Part shown: in pieces, positions 36,844 through 45,251 of the stretch | Layout of the letters: each line of letters starts with the position of its first letter | How positions within the stretch are numbered: the stretch's first letter is position 1 | Assembly (NCBI GenBank): GCA_902619825.1 | Contig: CACNFT010000001.1 | Span: 329,534-393,533 of the forward strand | DNA length: 64,000 nucleotides | Direction of reading: 5' to 3' | Source of the DNA: an uncultured Candidatus Actinomarina sp. | GTDB lineage: Bacteria; Actinomycetota; Acidimicrobiia; Actinomarinales; Actinomarinaceae | Program-made: the position numbers and the translations under genes | Notes under the pieces: model-generated | The model's input: only the letters and a program-made list of their open reading frames with translations | Databases searched by the model: none | Told to the model about the DNA's origin: nothing

Positions 36844-37437
36844 TTAAAAATCAGACTGTTTGTCAAAATCTGTAGGTTTAAGAAAATTAAAATTTAGAAT
36901 TTTCATTTTTGATTCAGATGATTCGAAGAAGTCAATCAAATCAAAATTTTTAAATACTGAATCATCACCATCAATATCATCTTGGGTAATAAGTTCAAGT
37001 TTGTTCCAGAAATATCTAGGTATCAAGATTGGGTATCCTGTTTCGTATCGGTATTGAGGGACTACAACCTCATCATCATCATTCTTTGTTAATAGTAATT
37101 TTTCAATTACCTCTGAATTAATTGCTGGCTGATCCCCCATGAATATCAATGCTCCATCGATATTTTTATCTGAGCTCAAATAGAATAAACCGGTTCTAAT
37201 AGATGAAATAATTCCTTCCTCCCAACTTTCATTGATAAGAATTGTGCTGTTTTTAAAATCAATCTTTTCAGTAAGGGTTTCGTTTTCATGTCCTAATACA
37301 ACAATTGAATTTTCAATACTATTGGAAACGGTTTCAACAACAGTTTCCAAAATTGTTTTACCTTTATATTCAGCCAATTGTTTTGGGAATCCCATCCTAG
37401 ACGATTCTCCAGCGGCTAAGATAATTGCTGCTTTCAT
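36844..37437 (-). CDS. MobA/MocA-like nucleotidyltransferase
   Basis: 197 residues with the NTP-transferase opening AAIILAAGESSRMGFPKQLA (residues 3-22), then DGALIFMGDQPAIN (about 100-113) and YRYETGYPILIPRYFW. This is the MocA/MobA-like pattern of molybdenum-cofactor cytidylyl- or guanylyltransferases; relatives act on other substrates. No other molybdopterin gene is in the window, so the cofactor role is inference. The start directly abuts the stop of the Yip1-type gene upstream. Confidence 0.8.
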   Translation of the reverse strand: MKAAIILAAGESSRMGFPKQLAEYKGKTILETVVETVSNSIENSIVVLGHENETLTEKIDFKNSTILINESWEEGIISSIRTGLFYLSSDKNIDGALIFMGDQPAINSEVIEKLLLTKNDDDEVVVPQYRYETGYPILIPRYFWNKLELITQDDIDGDDSVFKNFDLIDFFESSESKMKILNFNFLKPTDFDKQSDF

Positions 37438-38058
37438 TTATATTACTTGTGAAAATAATGAACTACCAAAGCCAGAAACAACTACTAATAAAAAAGCTTC
37501 AATGTTTCTCAGAAGATATACCTGTTTTAAACCTGACCCTAAACAAACCAGTGCAAAAATAGCTGTTCCAATAATTAAAAATATTTGAAGAGGGATAGAA
37601 CTAGTAAAGAAGATTACTCCATTTAAAAAAACTGGAATGTTTGAAAATCCATAAATTATTCCTACTTGCCTAAAATTTGTCTCTTTCCTAAAAAAACGCG
37701 TCAACAATAAATAAACAAGGCCAACACCAACAAACCCTGATACAAAACTAGATATTAAATAACTTGTAAGTAATCCAAATAATTGTTGAGAATCGAATAC
37801 ATTCTCAAACTCTCTTATTAAATTATTTAATTCATTGACTGTTTGTACTGGAAGGGTGCCAACAATTAATCCAAGATTTTCCTCAAGATAAACAAGTGAG
37901 TTTCTTAAAAAGTTTAAGGCTGCAAGACCGCTAAATAAGAAACCAGAAATGTAGATTGCAATAGCAATTTGGAAATTGCTAACTTCTGATGCAAGTTCAT
38001 TGTAAATATTTTTATCCAATCTAAATATTTTTAAAATTACTTGTCTATTGTTTCCCAT
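37438..38058 (-). CDS. Yip1/YIP-like multi-pass membrane protein
   Basis: 206 residues with about five hydrophobic helices after a short cytoplasmic N-terminus (RQVILKIFRLDKNIYNELAS). The pattern of the middle helices, GFSNIPVFLNGVIFF and IGTAIFALVCLGSGLKQVY, resembles bacterial YIP1-family proteins. Function is unknown for bacterial members. It is divergent from the DUF1475 gene (about 30 bases apart) and directly precedes the MobA-like gene on the same strand. Confidence 0.6.
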   Translation of the reverse strand: MGNNRQVILKIFRLDKNIYNELASEVSNFQIAIAIYISGFLFSGLAALNFLRNSLVYLEENLGLIVGTLPVQTVNELNNLIREFENVFDSQQLFGLLTSYLISSFVSGFVGVGLVYLLLTRFFRKETNFRQVGIIYGFSNIPVFLNGVIFFTSSIPLQIFLIIGTAIFALVCLGSGLKQVYLLRNIEAFLLVVVSGFGSSLFSQVI

Positions 38059-38088
38059 ATACTTTTCTTCTTCTTTAAAATCTAATGT

Positions 38089-38406
38089 ATGACTATAACA
38101 AAAGTAATAGCTTATTTAATAACTATAGCTATGGTATCAACAATATTTTGGGCTCAGAACCAAGTCTCTTTATTTGATTCAATAATTCCATCTCTTCCTT
38201 GGGGTATCGTCTCGCTTGTCGATTTATATGCTGGGTTTGTTCTCGTTGGAATTTGGATATCTTATAAAGAAAAAGGATTATCTGCATTAATTTGGATTTT
38301 TTTCTTGATGATTTTAGGCAATTTAACTACAGCAATATACGTAATCTATAGCCTAAATAAATCTAAGGGAAATATTTCGAAATTCTTTATGGGTAAAAAC
38401 AGTTAA
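38089..38406 (+). CDS. DUF1475 small membrane protein
   Basis: 105 residues, three hydrophobic helices (about 5-22, 38-57 and 62-90), with the family pattern GIVSLVDLYAGFVLVGIWIS and LGNLTTAIYVIYSL. DUF1475 proteins are small integral membrane proteins of unknown function. It is a lone plus-strand gene between two minus-strand blocks. Its TAA stop shares a TTAA with the stop of the Fe-S oxidoreductase gene on the other strand. Confidence 0.68.
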   Translation: MTITKVIAYLITIAMVSTIFWAQNQVSLFDSIIPSLPWGIVSLVDLYAGFVLVGIWISYKEKGLSALIWIFFLMILGNLTTAIYVIYSLNKSKGNISKFFMGKNS

Positions 38407-40562
38407 TCTTTTCTTAAATTATCAAGCAATATAAGAGAAACGTCTCTTACTCTGACATTGTCTCCTTGGCCAATCTCTTTCATTCCATCATCCATCATTA
38501 TGTAACAAAATGGACATGCAACAGCGACCTCATCGGCACCAGTTTCGACAGCTTCCTCTACTCTTTCGATATTGACTTTTTTACCGGTTGCTTCTTCCAT
38601 CCACATTCGTCCACCACCAGCACCACAGCAGAAGCTTGTCGTTCCTTGTCTTTTCATTTCTCGAATTTCAATACCACCAATAGATCCAACTATCTCTCTC
38701 GGAGCAGTGTAAATATCATTATGTCTACCTAGGTAACAGGAATCATGATATGTTATGACATGTGGTTTGTCACTTGTTCCTACCTCAATATGTCCTGATT
38801 GGACAAGTTCAGTCAACAATTGACTGTGATGTATGACCTCAAAATTTCCGCCTAATTGGGGGTACTCATTCTTAATCGTATTAAAACAGTGAGGACATTG
38901 AGTGATAACTTTTTTTACATCAAGGTTATTCATTGTCTCAATATTTTGAATTGCCAATTGCTGAAATACAAATTCATTTCCAGTTCTTCTTGCAGAATCA
39001 CCTGTACAAACTTCTTTTGGACCCAGAACTGCATATGATACGTTTGCTCTTCTAAGGAGTGTTGCAACAGCTCTTGTTACGGGAACATTTCTATCATCAA
39101 AAGCTCCTGCACAACCTATCCAGTACAGGTAATCGATTTTCTCTTTATTTTTTTCATCAAGCAAAGGAACTTCAAAATCTAAGTCTTCTGACCATTTCAT
39201 TCTATCTTCTTGAGATGCACCCCAAGGATTTGAAGAATTTTCCATTGCAACATATGCCTTTCCTAACTCAGAAGGAAAATCGGAAGCCATCAATGCTAAG
39301 TATCTACGCATATCAAGTATCTTGTCTAGAATTTCAATGTTTACCGGACAAATTTCATCACATGCCTTGCAAGAAGTACAGGCCCAAAGCTCTTCTGGTG
39401 TAATTCGCTCAAATACACTTGATGATTTCACTTTTAAGTCTATGGGGGTTGATACGGTTGTAGGAACGGCAGGATTTCCAGTTTCTGACATAACCTGTCC
39501 AACTTTCAAGATAATCTCTCGGGGATCTAATGGTTTTCCAGTAAGGTTAGCTGGACAAACGGAAGTACAGCGGCCACATATAGTACATGCATCAAGATCT
39601 AAAAGTTGCTTCCATGTAAAGTTTTCAATTAGTTCAGCTCCAACAGTTTCAATATCTTCAGCTTCCATTAGATTTCCAATATCTCTCATTGCACCTTTTG
39701 GTCTATCTTTTGGACTTAAATACATATTTACTGGTGAGGTAATGATATGTCGAAGCTTTGATTGGGGAAGGATTAATAAAAATACAAAGAAGCTTACAGT
39801 ATGAAGAATCCAGGAAATTCGATGAAAAAGCTCACCACTTTCAAAGGGTAGTAAAGTAGCAATAAAATACCCAACAAAACTCCACTTTTCGTAACTAGGG
39901 AATCCCTCAACAAGTATTCTTCCTGCTTCAGTTGTAAGGCCGGAAACACCCATAAAAGCCAACAAAGACAAGGTAAGATAGTCATCCATTTTAGTTTTAG
40001 TTTTAATCCTGTCTTCAGTACCAAAAATTCTTCTATAAAAAGCCCAAGCAAGCCCTGCGAGATACAGAAGTGATGCGAGTTCTAATAAAAAAGAATAGAC
40101 AATATATGTTGTACCTTGTAGAAATTTTAGAGGAGGTGGCATTAGGTGGTGAACTTCTAGTGTTAGTGTGCCCGCAAACAAGCCAAGAAATCCAACATAA
40201 ATCATTGAGTGCATGAGGCCGGCAGCCTTAAATCTTAAAGTTGTCCTCATAAGAATTCCATCAAAAAAACTAAAGATTCTCTCTGATATTTTTACTTTCC
40301 TTTTTTCTTCAGAGCCTCTTGACCAATTTTTTGCTCGTAAAGAAAATAAATATCCACAAATAAATACTGAAGAGGCACTGAGAATATAAAATATGTATTG
40401 AATTGATTTTGGTATATTTTCAAATACTCTTCGACCACCGATTATCTCACCTTCAGGAAATATATAGCTAGCAAGCCATAAAAAAATAACAGATAATGCT
40501 GCTCCGGCTGAGAATAATAATACATAGTCGTTTACTTGTTTTTTTGGTTTAATATCATCCAT
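38403..40562 (-). CDS. Membrane-bound Fe-S oxidoreductase (HdrD/GlpC-like with NarI-type membrane domain)
   Basis: 719 residues. About six helices in the N-terminal 270 residues resemble a NarI/HdrE-like cytochrome b domain (candidate heme His in HSMIYVGF, EVHHLMPPP, ELFHRISW and WILHTVSFF). Two [4Fe-4S] motifs follow: C326-C329-C332-C336 (CTICGRCTSVCP) and C395-C398-C401-C405 (CTSCKACDEICP). Two CCG domains come next, the second with HDSCYLGRHNDIY and FCCGAGGGRMWMEE. Such fusions are common in actinobacteria and pass electrons between the quinone pool and an unknown thiol or flavoprotein donor. The gene overlaps proC by 8 bases. Confidence 0.88.
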   Translation of the reverse strand: MDDIKPKKQVNDYVLLFSAGAALSVIFLWLASYIFPEGEIIGGRRVFENIPKSIQYIFYILSASSVFICGYLFSLRAKNWSRGSEEKRKVKISERIFSFFDGILMRTTLRFKAAGLMHSMIYVGFLGLFAGTLTLEVHHLMPPPLKFLQGTTYIVYSFLLELASLLYLAGLAWAFYRRIFGTEDRIKTKTKMDDYLTLSLLAFMGVSGLTTEAGRILVEGFPSYEKWSFVGYFIATLLPFESGELFHRISWILHTVSFFVFLLILPQSKLRHIITSPVNMYLSPKDRPKGAMRDIGNLMEAEDIETVGAELIENFTWKQLLDLDACTICGRCTSVCPANLTGKPLDPREIILKVGQVMSETGNPAVPTTVSTPIDLKVKSSSVFERITPEELWACTSCKACDEICPVNIEILDKILDMRRYLALMASDFPSELGKAYVAMENSSNPWGASQEDRMKWSEDLDFEVPLLDEKNKEKIDYLYWIGCAGAFDDRNVPVTRAVATLLRRANVSYAVLGPKEVCTGDSARRTGNEFVFQQLAIQNIETMNNLDVKKVITQCPHCFNTIKNEYPQLGGNFEVIHHSQLLTELVQSGHIEVGTSDKPHVITYHDSCYLGRHNDIYTAPREIVGSIGGIEIREMKRQGTTSFCCGAGGGRMWMEEATGKKVNIERVEEAVETGADEVAVACPFCYIMMDDGMKEIGQGDNVRVRDVSLILLDNLRKD

Positions 40563-41343
40563 CGTTAGTCTCTTTTGAAATTGTTATTGAACGTTTAACC
40601 GCAGCTTCAATTGCCTCATATATTATTTTATCAAATGAGTTATCTTTCAACGAATTTATACCTGCCTCAGTGGTTCCATTTGGTGATTTAATATTGTTTA
40701 CGATTTCACCAAATTTCTGTTCACCGAGAAAGGAAGGAAGAGATAGGATTAACTGTTCAACAATAAATTTTGCATCATCAGTTTCCATTCCTAATTTGGT
40801 CGCAGCATCTGTAATTTTCGAAGACAATTCAAAATACCATGCTGGACCACTACCGAAAATTGCAGTTATAATATCAAACAAATCTTCAGGGTATTCATTA
40901 GTTTGTCCAAGGTGATTTAACTTTTCAATAAAATGTAAATAATCCTCATCATAATTTTTTGTATAAGGAATAAATCCCGAATTGTTTCTTATTGCTAAAT
41001 TTGGCATAAGTCTTAGTACTTTATTTTTAAAATGATTCTCAAAATGATTTATAGTGACTCCAGCTAGTGGTGAAGCTATCAATACTTGTTCTGATATTTT
41101 AGATTTATTTACATTTATGAATTCATTTAAATTATTCGGCTTAATACAAAGAAGTAAGACACCATTATCAATCTGATCAATATCTGTTGTAACACTGTAA
41201 GAACTTTCTAAATTTTTGATAGTTTCTTTATTATTTTCGTATAAGTAGAGGCATGTATTGTCTTTTAAAGATTTGAAACCTTCTAAAAAGGATATCCCTA
41301 AATTACCAATCCCAACAATATGTATATCAATGCCAGTCATCAT
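40555..41343 (-). CDS. proC: Pyrroline-5-carboxylate reductase
   Basis: 262 residues. The N-terminal Rossmann motif is IVGIGNLGISFLEGF (about 9-23). Next come LLCIKPNNLNEF and RLMPNLAIRNNSGF, and the signature region of the helical domain is IKSPNGTTEAGINSLKDNSF near the C-terminus. It reduces P5C to proline, the last step of proline synthesis. Either of two adjacent ATGs can be the start. It is divergent from the heat-shock operon (158 bases between) and precedes the Fe-S oxidoreductase. Confidence 0.9.
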   Translation of the reverse strand: MMTGIDIHIVGIGNLGISFLEGFKSLKDNTCLYLYENNKETIKNLESSYSVTTDIDQIDNGVLLLCIKPNNLNEFINVNKSKISEQVLIASPLAGVTINHFENHFKNKVLRLMPNLAIRNNSGFIPYTKNYDEDYLHFIEKLNHLGQTNEYPEDLFDIITAIFGSGPAWYFELSSKITDAATKLGMETDDAKFIVEQLILSLPSFLGEQKFGEIVNNIKSPNGTTEAGINSLKDNSFDKIIYEAIEAAVKRSITISKETNDG

Positions 41344-41443
41344 TTAATGATATCAATAATAGAAACTATTTAAAAAGAGGAAACTTATTAGAAATAAATA
41401 ATATTAGTTTGCATAAAATGAAAAGTATATTATATTTATTACA

Positions 41444-41467
41444 AATCTAAGTAAATATACTTAGATT
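41444..41467 (+). promoter_or_regulatory. HspR-type (HAIR-like) operator overlapping the heat-shock promoter
   Basis: A perfect 9-base inverted repeat, AATCTAAGT (41444-41452) and ACTTAGATT (41459-41467), with spacer AAATAT. It resembles the actinobacterial HAIR consensus CTTGAGT-N7-ACTCAAG in its inner AGT/ACT, but has a 6-base spacer and A/T replacements. A TATAAT at 41469-41474 follows at once, so a bound repressor would cover the -35 region. hspR is the last gene of the operon it would control. Confidence 0.7.
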
Positions 41468-41501
41468 ATATAATTAAATAAGGTAAGATTGGAAGGAAAA
41501 A

Positions 41502-41705
41502 ATGAGCGGAACATTAACAGCCTCAACAGTTAAACCTGGTGTAAGGCGTTCAAAAAAATATACAACAGGAAGAGTTTGTGAATTTGATTCCTGTGAAACA
41601 GTAATAAGCATTTATAACAAAAAGAAATATTGTTTTTTGCATGCCCCTGTCTCCTATCCAAGAGTTAGAGGACACTTGCCAAGAGAACAAGAACCACAGG
41701 TTTAA
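41502..41705 (+). CDS. Small zinc-ribbon-like protein, first gene of the dnaK operon
   Basis: 67 residues; basic N-terminus, then C26-x4-C31-x12-C44-x2-H47, a probable zinc site, within GRVCEFDSC...SIYNKKKYCFLHAP and the tail YPRVRG. The LSxYN...C..H/C pattern recalls short zinc motifs I know from actinobacterial proteins. GGAAGG nine bases upstream is the ribosome site. It lies behind the HspR-type operator and 21 bases before dnaK, so it should be heat-inducible together with the chaperones. A paralogue with the same Cys/His positions is at 62867-63061. Function unknown. Confidence 0.8.
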   Translation: MSGTLTASTVKPGVRRSKKYTTGRVCEFDSCETVISIYNKKKYCFLHAPVSYPRVRGHLPREQEPQV

Positions 41706-41726
41706 ATTAAGAAAGGTTTGTAAAAT

Positions 41727-43535
41727 ATGGGAAAAGCGGTAGGAATTGATCTTGGAACTACAAATAGTGTCGTTGCAATTTTAGAAGGTGGCGAGCCAAC
41801 TGTTATAGCTAATGCAGAGGGTAACAGAACTACTCCTTCTATAGTCGCGTTTAAATCTGATGACATACTTGTTGGAGAGCTTGCCAAAAGACAAGCCATA
41901 ACAAACCCTGACAATACAGTTCGTTCAATTAAAAGAAAGGTCGGGTCAAATTGGAAACAAAGTTTTGAAGATAAGGAATATACACCTCAAGAAATATCTG
42001 CTCGTATCTTACAAAAATTAAAAAGGGATGCAGAAGCTTACTTAGGTGATAACGTCACGGAAGCTGTAATTACTGTTCCAGCATATTTTAATGATGCTGA
42101 AAGGCAAGCTACAAAGGAAGCTGGTCAGATTGCTGGCCTAGAAGTTTTAAGAATAATTAATGAACCGACAGCTGCTTCACTCGCATATGGTCTTGAAAAC
42201 AATGAAGATCAAAAAATTCTTGTATTCGATTTGGGTGGCGGTACATTTGATGTATCAATATTAGAAATCTCTGAAGGTGTTTTTGAAGTAAAGTCGACAT
42301 CCGGCGATTCTAAATTGGGTGGTGATGATTGGGACCAAAGAATTATGGACTGGATTATTGAGAAATTTAAATCATCAACTGGAATAGATCTATCGAATGA
42401 CAACATGGCTATTCAGAGAATTCAAGAAGGTGCAGAAAAAGCAAAAATTGAACTCTCATCTACTAGTGAAACAGAAATTAACTTGCCTTTTCTTACTGCA
42501 AATGATTCTGGCCCACAACATTTAGTTGAAAAACTAAGCAGATCTGAATTTGAAAAGATTACTGCTGATTTAGTCGAAAGGACTAAAGCTCCTGTTGAAA
42601 ATGCCCTTAAAGATGCGGGTATGTCCTACTCTGATATAGACCATATCATATTGGTTGGTGGATCAACACGAATGCCATCTGTTCAGGAACTTGTTAAGTC
42701 GTTAACGGGCAAGGATCCTCATAAGGGTGTAAATCCAGATGAGGTTGTTGCTTCAGGAGCAGCTATACAAGCAGGTGTTTTGAAAGGAGATGTTAAAGAT
42801 GTCTTATTATTGGATGTAACACCCCTTACTTTAGGAGTAGAAACAAAAGGTGGCATTATGACCAAAATGATTGAGAGAAACACTACTATTCCAACAAAAA
42901 GATCTGAAGTTTTTAGTACTGCTGAAAACAACCAAACACAAGTAGAAATTCATATTCTACAGGGTGAGAGAGAGGTTGCTTCTGGAAATAAATCTCTTGG
43001 AAGATTTACTCTAACCGACATACCTGCTGCAATGGCGGGAACACCTCAGATTGAAGTAACATTTGATATAGATGCTAATGGTATCGTCAATGTAAACGCC
43101 AAAGACCTTGGAACTGGAAAGGAACAGGCCATAACAATAACTGGTGGCACTGCACTAGAAGATGATGAGATAGATAGAATGATTAAAGATGCCGAGCAGC
43201 ATGCTAATGAAGATGCAAAAAAGAAAGAACTTGTTGAAACAAGAAATATGGCTGAAGGCATAGTCACATCTACAGAAAAAATGCTTGAAGAAAATAAAGA
43301 CAAAGCAACTGAGGAAGAGATAACTTCTATTAATGATGCTAATGATAAATTAAAAAAACTTTTAGAAAATGAAGATACACCAACCAACGACTTAAAAGTT
43401 GGTATTGAAGATCTTTCGAAAGCTAGTCAGACGTTTGCGGAAAAATTATATGCAGAAGCACAAAATGAAAAAACTGACCCTTCATCAGATGAATCCGATG
43501 ATGTAGTTGAAGGCGAAGTTATAGAGGATGAATAA
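41727..43535 (+). CDS. dnaK: Chaperone DnaK (Hsp70)
   Basis: 602 residues. The ATPase domain opens with [18 protein letters not shown] and has [49 protein letters not shown] and [13 protein letters not shown]. The substrate-binding domain has [17 protein letters not shown] and the lid ends in an acidic EGEVIEDE. The N-terminal domain lacks the extra segment found in proteobacterial DnaK, as in Gram-positive bacteria. It is the central gene of the zinc-protein/dnaK/grpE/dnaJ/hspR operon; grpE starts inside its last 8 bases. Confidence 0.98.
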   Translation: MGKAVGIDLGTTNSVVAILEGGEPTVIANAEGNRTTPSIVAFKSDDILVGELAKRQAITNPDNTVRSIKRKVGSNWKQSFEDKEYTPQEISARILQKLKRDAEAYLGDNVTEAVITVPAYFNDAERQATKEAGQIAGLEVLRIINEPTAASLAYGLENNEDQKILVFDLGGGTFDVSILEISEGVFEVKSTSGDSKLGGDDWDQRIMDWIIEKFKSSTGIDLSNDNMAIQRIQEGAEKAKIELSSTSETEINLPFLTANDSGPQHLVEKLSRSEFEKITADLVERTKAPVENALKDAGMSYSDIDHIILVGGSTRMPSVQELVKSLTGKDPHKGVNPDEVVASGAAIQAGVLKGDVKDVLLLDVTPLTLGVETKGGIMTKMIERNTTIPTKRSEVFSTAENNQTQVEIHILQGEREVASGNKSLGRFTLTDIPAAMAGTPQIEVTFDIDANGIVNVNAKDLGTGKEQAITITGGTALEDDEIDRMIKDAEQHANEDAKKKELVETRNMAEGIVTSTEKMLEENKDKATEEEITSINDANDKLKKLLENEDTPTNDLKVGIEDLSKASQTFAEKLYAEAQNEKTDPSSDESDDVVEGEVIEDE

Positions 43536-44013
43536 AGAAGAATCATCTATTGAGGATATTGAAGATACTATATCCGATGGTGCTTCGGAGCCAGTAGAAT
43601 CAATTTCTTTATCTGAATATGAAAAAATTAAAGATGAGTATCTGAGGCTCGCTGCAGATTTTGATAACTTTAAAAAAAGATCTGAGAAAGAAAGAGACAG
43701 CATTGGAAATGCTTCGATAGCTTACTTTGTAGAAAGTCTTTTTCCTCTAATTGATAATTTTGAAATAGCTTTGTCACAAGATAATGTAAATGAAGAAATT
43801 AAAACTTTGGGAAACATGCTTTCAGCGGTTTTAAACACTTTACAAATAGAAGAAATTGGAGCTCTCGGAGAAGATTTTGATCCAAACATACATGAAGCTG
43901 TTGAACACAGTGGGAATGGGGACTCTCAAAAGGTAGAAAGTGTTCTTAGGAAAGGATACCTCTTTCAAGGCAACTTAATACGCCCTGCTATGGTAAAAGT
44001 TAAAAGTGAGTAG
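43528..44013 (+). CDS. grpE: Nucleotide exchange factor GrpE
   Basis: 161 residues. There is an acidic N-terminus, then the long dimerisation helix ([33 protein letters not shown]) and the beta-domain signature: [13 protein letters not shown], then [23 protein letters not shown]. It releases ADP from DnaK. It overlaps dnaK by 8 bases and dnaJ by 8 bases, consistent with coupled translation of the chaperone set. Confidence 0.95.
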   Translation: MNKEESSIEDIEDTISDGASEPVESISLSEYEKIKDEYLRLAADFDNFKKRSEKERDSIGNASIAYFVESLFPLIDNFEIALSQDNVNEEIKTLGNMLSAVLNTLQIEEIGALGEDFDPNIHEAVEHSGNGDSQKVESVLRKGYLFQGNLIRPAMVKVKSE

Positions 44014-44875
44014 AGACTGGTTAGATAAGAATTTCTATGCAACATTAGGTGTCCCACAAGATGCCTCCATCTCAGAAATAAAAAAAGCTTATAAAAAATT
44101 AGCTCGTGAAAATCATCCAGATCTTAATCCTGGAGACTTAGAAGCAGAAAAAAGATTTAAAGAAGTCTCTGAAGCTCATTCAGTGCTTGGTGATGAAAGA
44201 AAGAAACAAGAATACGATCAGATAAGGTCAATGGGTGCTTCAGGCTTTGGCGGGTTCACAAGCCAGGGATTTACGGTAGATGACTTTGGGGATATATTTG
44301 AGAATTTAGGAGATATATTTGGATTTGGTGTCCGAAGGAAAGGTCAGACATATCAAACCAATGTTAATATTTCATTTACTGAGGCTGCTTCAGGAATTGA
44401 AGTTGTGCTTCCCCTTGAAAATGAATCAATTAAAGTTAAAGTTCCTGCTGGCGTTGACAATGGAAGTGTAATTAGGCTTAGAGGTCGTGGTGGTCCTGGC
44501 GCAGCTGGTGCTCCTGATGGAGATTTATTAGTTCAAGTATCTGTAGAGCCACATAAATTCTTTAAGAGAAGTAACATGGATTTAGTTCTTGAGGTTCCTC
44601 TTTTGTTTACAGAAGCTGCATTAGGTGCAAGCATTAGAATTCCAACATTAACTAAATCTGTTACATTGAAGATTCCTTCTGGTACCCCAAGTGGTAAGAC
44701 ATTCAAGATAAGAGGTGAAGGTATAACACCACAAGGTAGAAGATCAGGAGACTTATATGTGAAAGTATTTATAATACCTCCAACAAACTTATCAAGGTCT
44801 GCAAAAAAACATTTAGAAAAATTCAGAGATCAATTTGAATCAGGTGATTCTCCAAGAAAGTATTTAGATGAATAA
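44006..44875 (+). CDS. dnaJ: DnaJ/CbpA-type co-chaperone without zinc finger
   Basis: 289 residues starting at GTG inside the end of grpE. The J domain (about 8-75) has the HPD motif in ENHPDLNPG. A Gly/Phe region (GASGFGGFTSQGF, DIFGFG) follows, then the two beta-barrel C-terminal domains (IRLRGRGGPG, RSGDLYVKVFI). The four CxxCxGxG repeats of type I DnaJ are absent, so it is a type II (CbpA-like) J protein. In this operon it is likely the main DnaK partner unless another dnaJ exists elsewhere. It overlaps hspR by 8 bases. Confidence 0.93.
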   Translation: MSRDWLDKNFYATLGVPQDASISEIKKAYKKLARENHPDLNPGDLEAEKRFKEVSEAHSVLGDERKKQEYDQIRSMGASGFGGFTSQGFTVDDFGDIFENLGDIFGFGVRRKGQTYQTNVNISFTEAASGIEVVLPLENESIKVKVPAGVDNGSVIRLRGRGGPGAAGAPDGDLLVQVSVEPHKFFKRSNMDLVLEVPLLFTEAALGASIRIPTLTKSVTLKIPSGTPSGKTFKIRGEGITPQGRRSGDLYVKVFIIPPTNLSRSAKKHLEKFRDQFESGDSPRKYLDE

Positions 44876-45251
44876 CGAAGAATCAAACGCTATATATTTT
44901 ATTTCAGTTGCATCTTCTTTGTCTGGAATACATCAACAAACAATACGAACTTATGAAAATAAAGGGCTTATTAAACCTTATCGAACAGGTGGAGGTACTA
45001 GGCGCTATTCTCAACAAGATATTGATAAATTGATTCAAATTCAGGAATTATCACAACGAGGTATAAATTTAGATGGTATAAAAATCATTTATGAAATGAA
45101 AGATAAGATTGAAAACCTACAAGCAAAATTAATTGCTTTAGAAAATGAAATAACAAATCAAAAAACTCATTCAAAACTCAAAGAGAAAGAAATTCATAAA
45201 AGCTATAAGAATGAGATAGTGAAAAAAACAGATAAATCAATTCGGAAGTAA
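44868..45251 (+). CDS. hspR: MerR-family heat-shock repressor HspR
   Basis: 127 residues. A MerR winged HTH is at about 8-75: SGIHQQTIRTYENKGLIKPY, then TGGGTRRYSQQDIDKLIQIQ. A coiled-coil dimerisation helix follows and the C-terminus is highly basic (KEKEIHKSYKNEIVKKTDKS). It lacks metal-binding Cys. In actinobacteria HspR, with DnaK as co-repressor, represses its own operon through HAIR sites; the dyad at 41444-41467 is the likely target. It is the last gene of the operon and abuts the DUF885 gene tail-to-tail with no spacer. Confidence 0.92.
   Translation: MNNEESNAIYFISVASSLSGIHQQTIRTYENKGLIKPYRTGGGTRRYSQQDIDKLIQIQELSQRGINLDGIKIIYEMKDKIENLQAKLIALENEITNQKTHSKLKEKEIHKSYKNEIVKKTDKSIRK

Noticed and set aside
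39059-39804. Plus-strand ORFs antisense to the Fe-S oxidoreductase
   Set aside because: The opposite strand carries two intact [4Fe-4S] motifs; the plus-strand readings are frame shadows.
41375-41405. Imperfect dyad AACTTATTAG...TAATATTAGTTT upstream of the HspR-type site
   Set aside because: Mismatched and in very AT-rich DNA; not distinguishable from chance.
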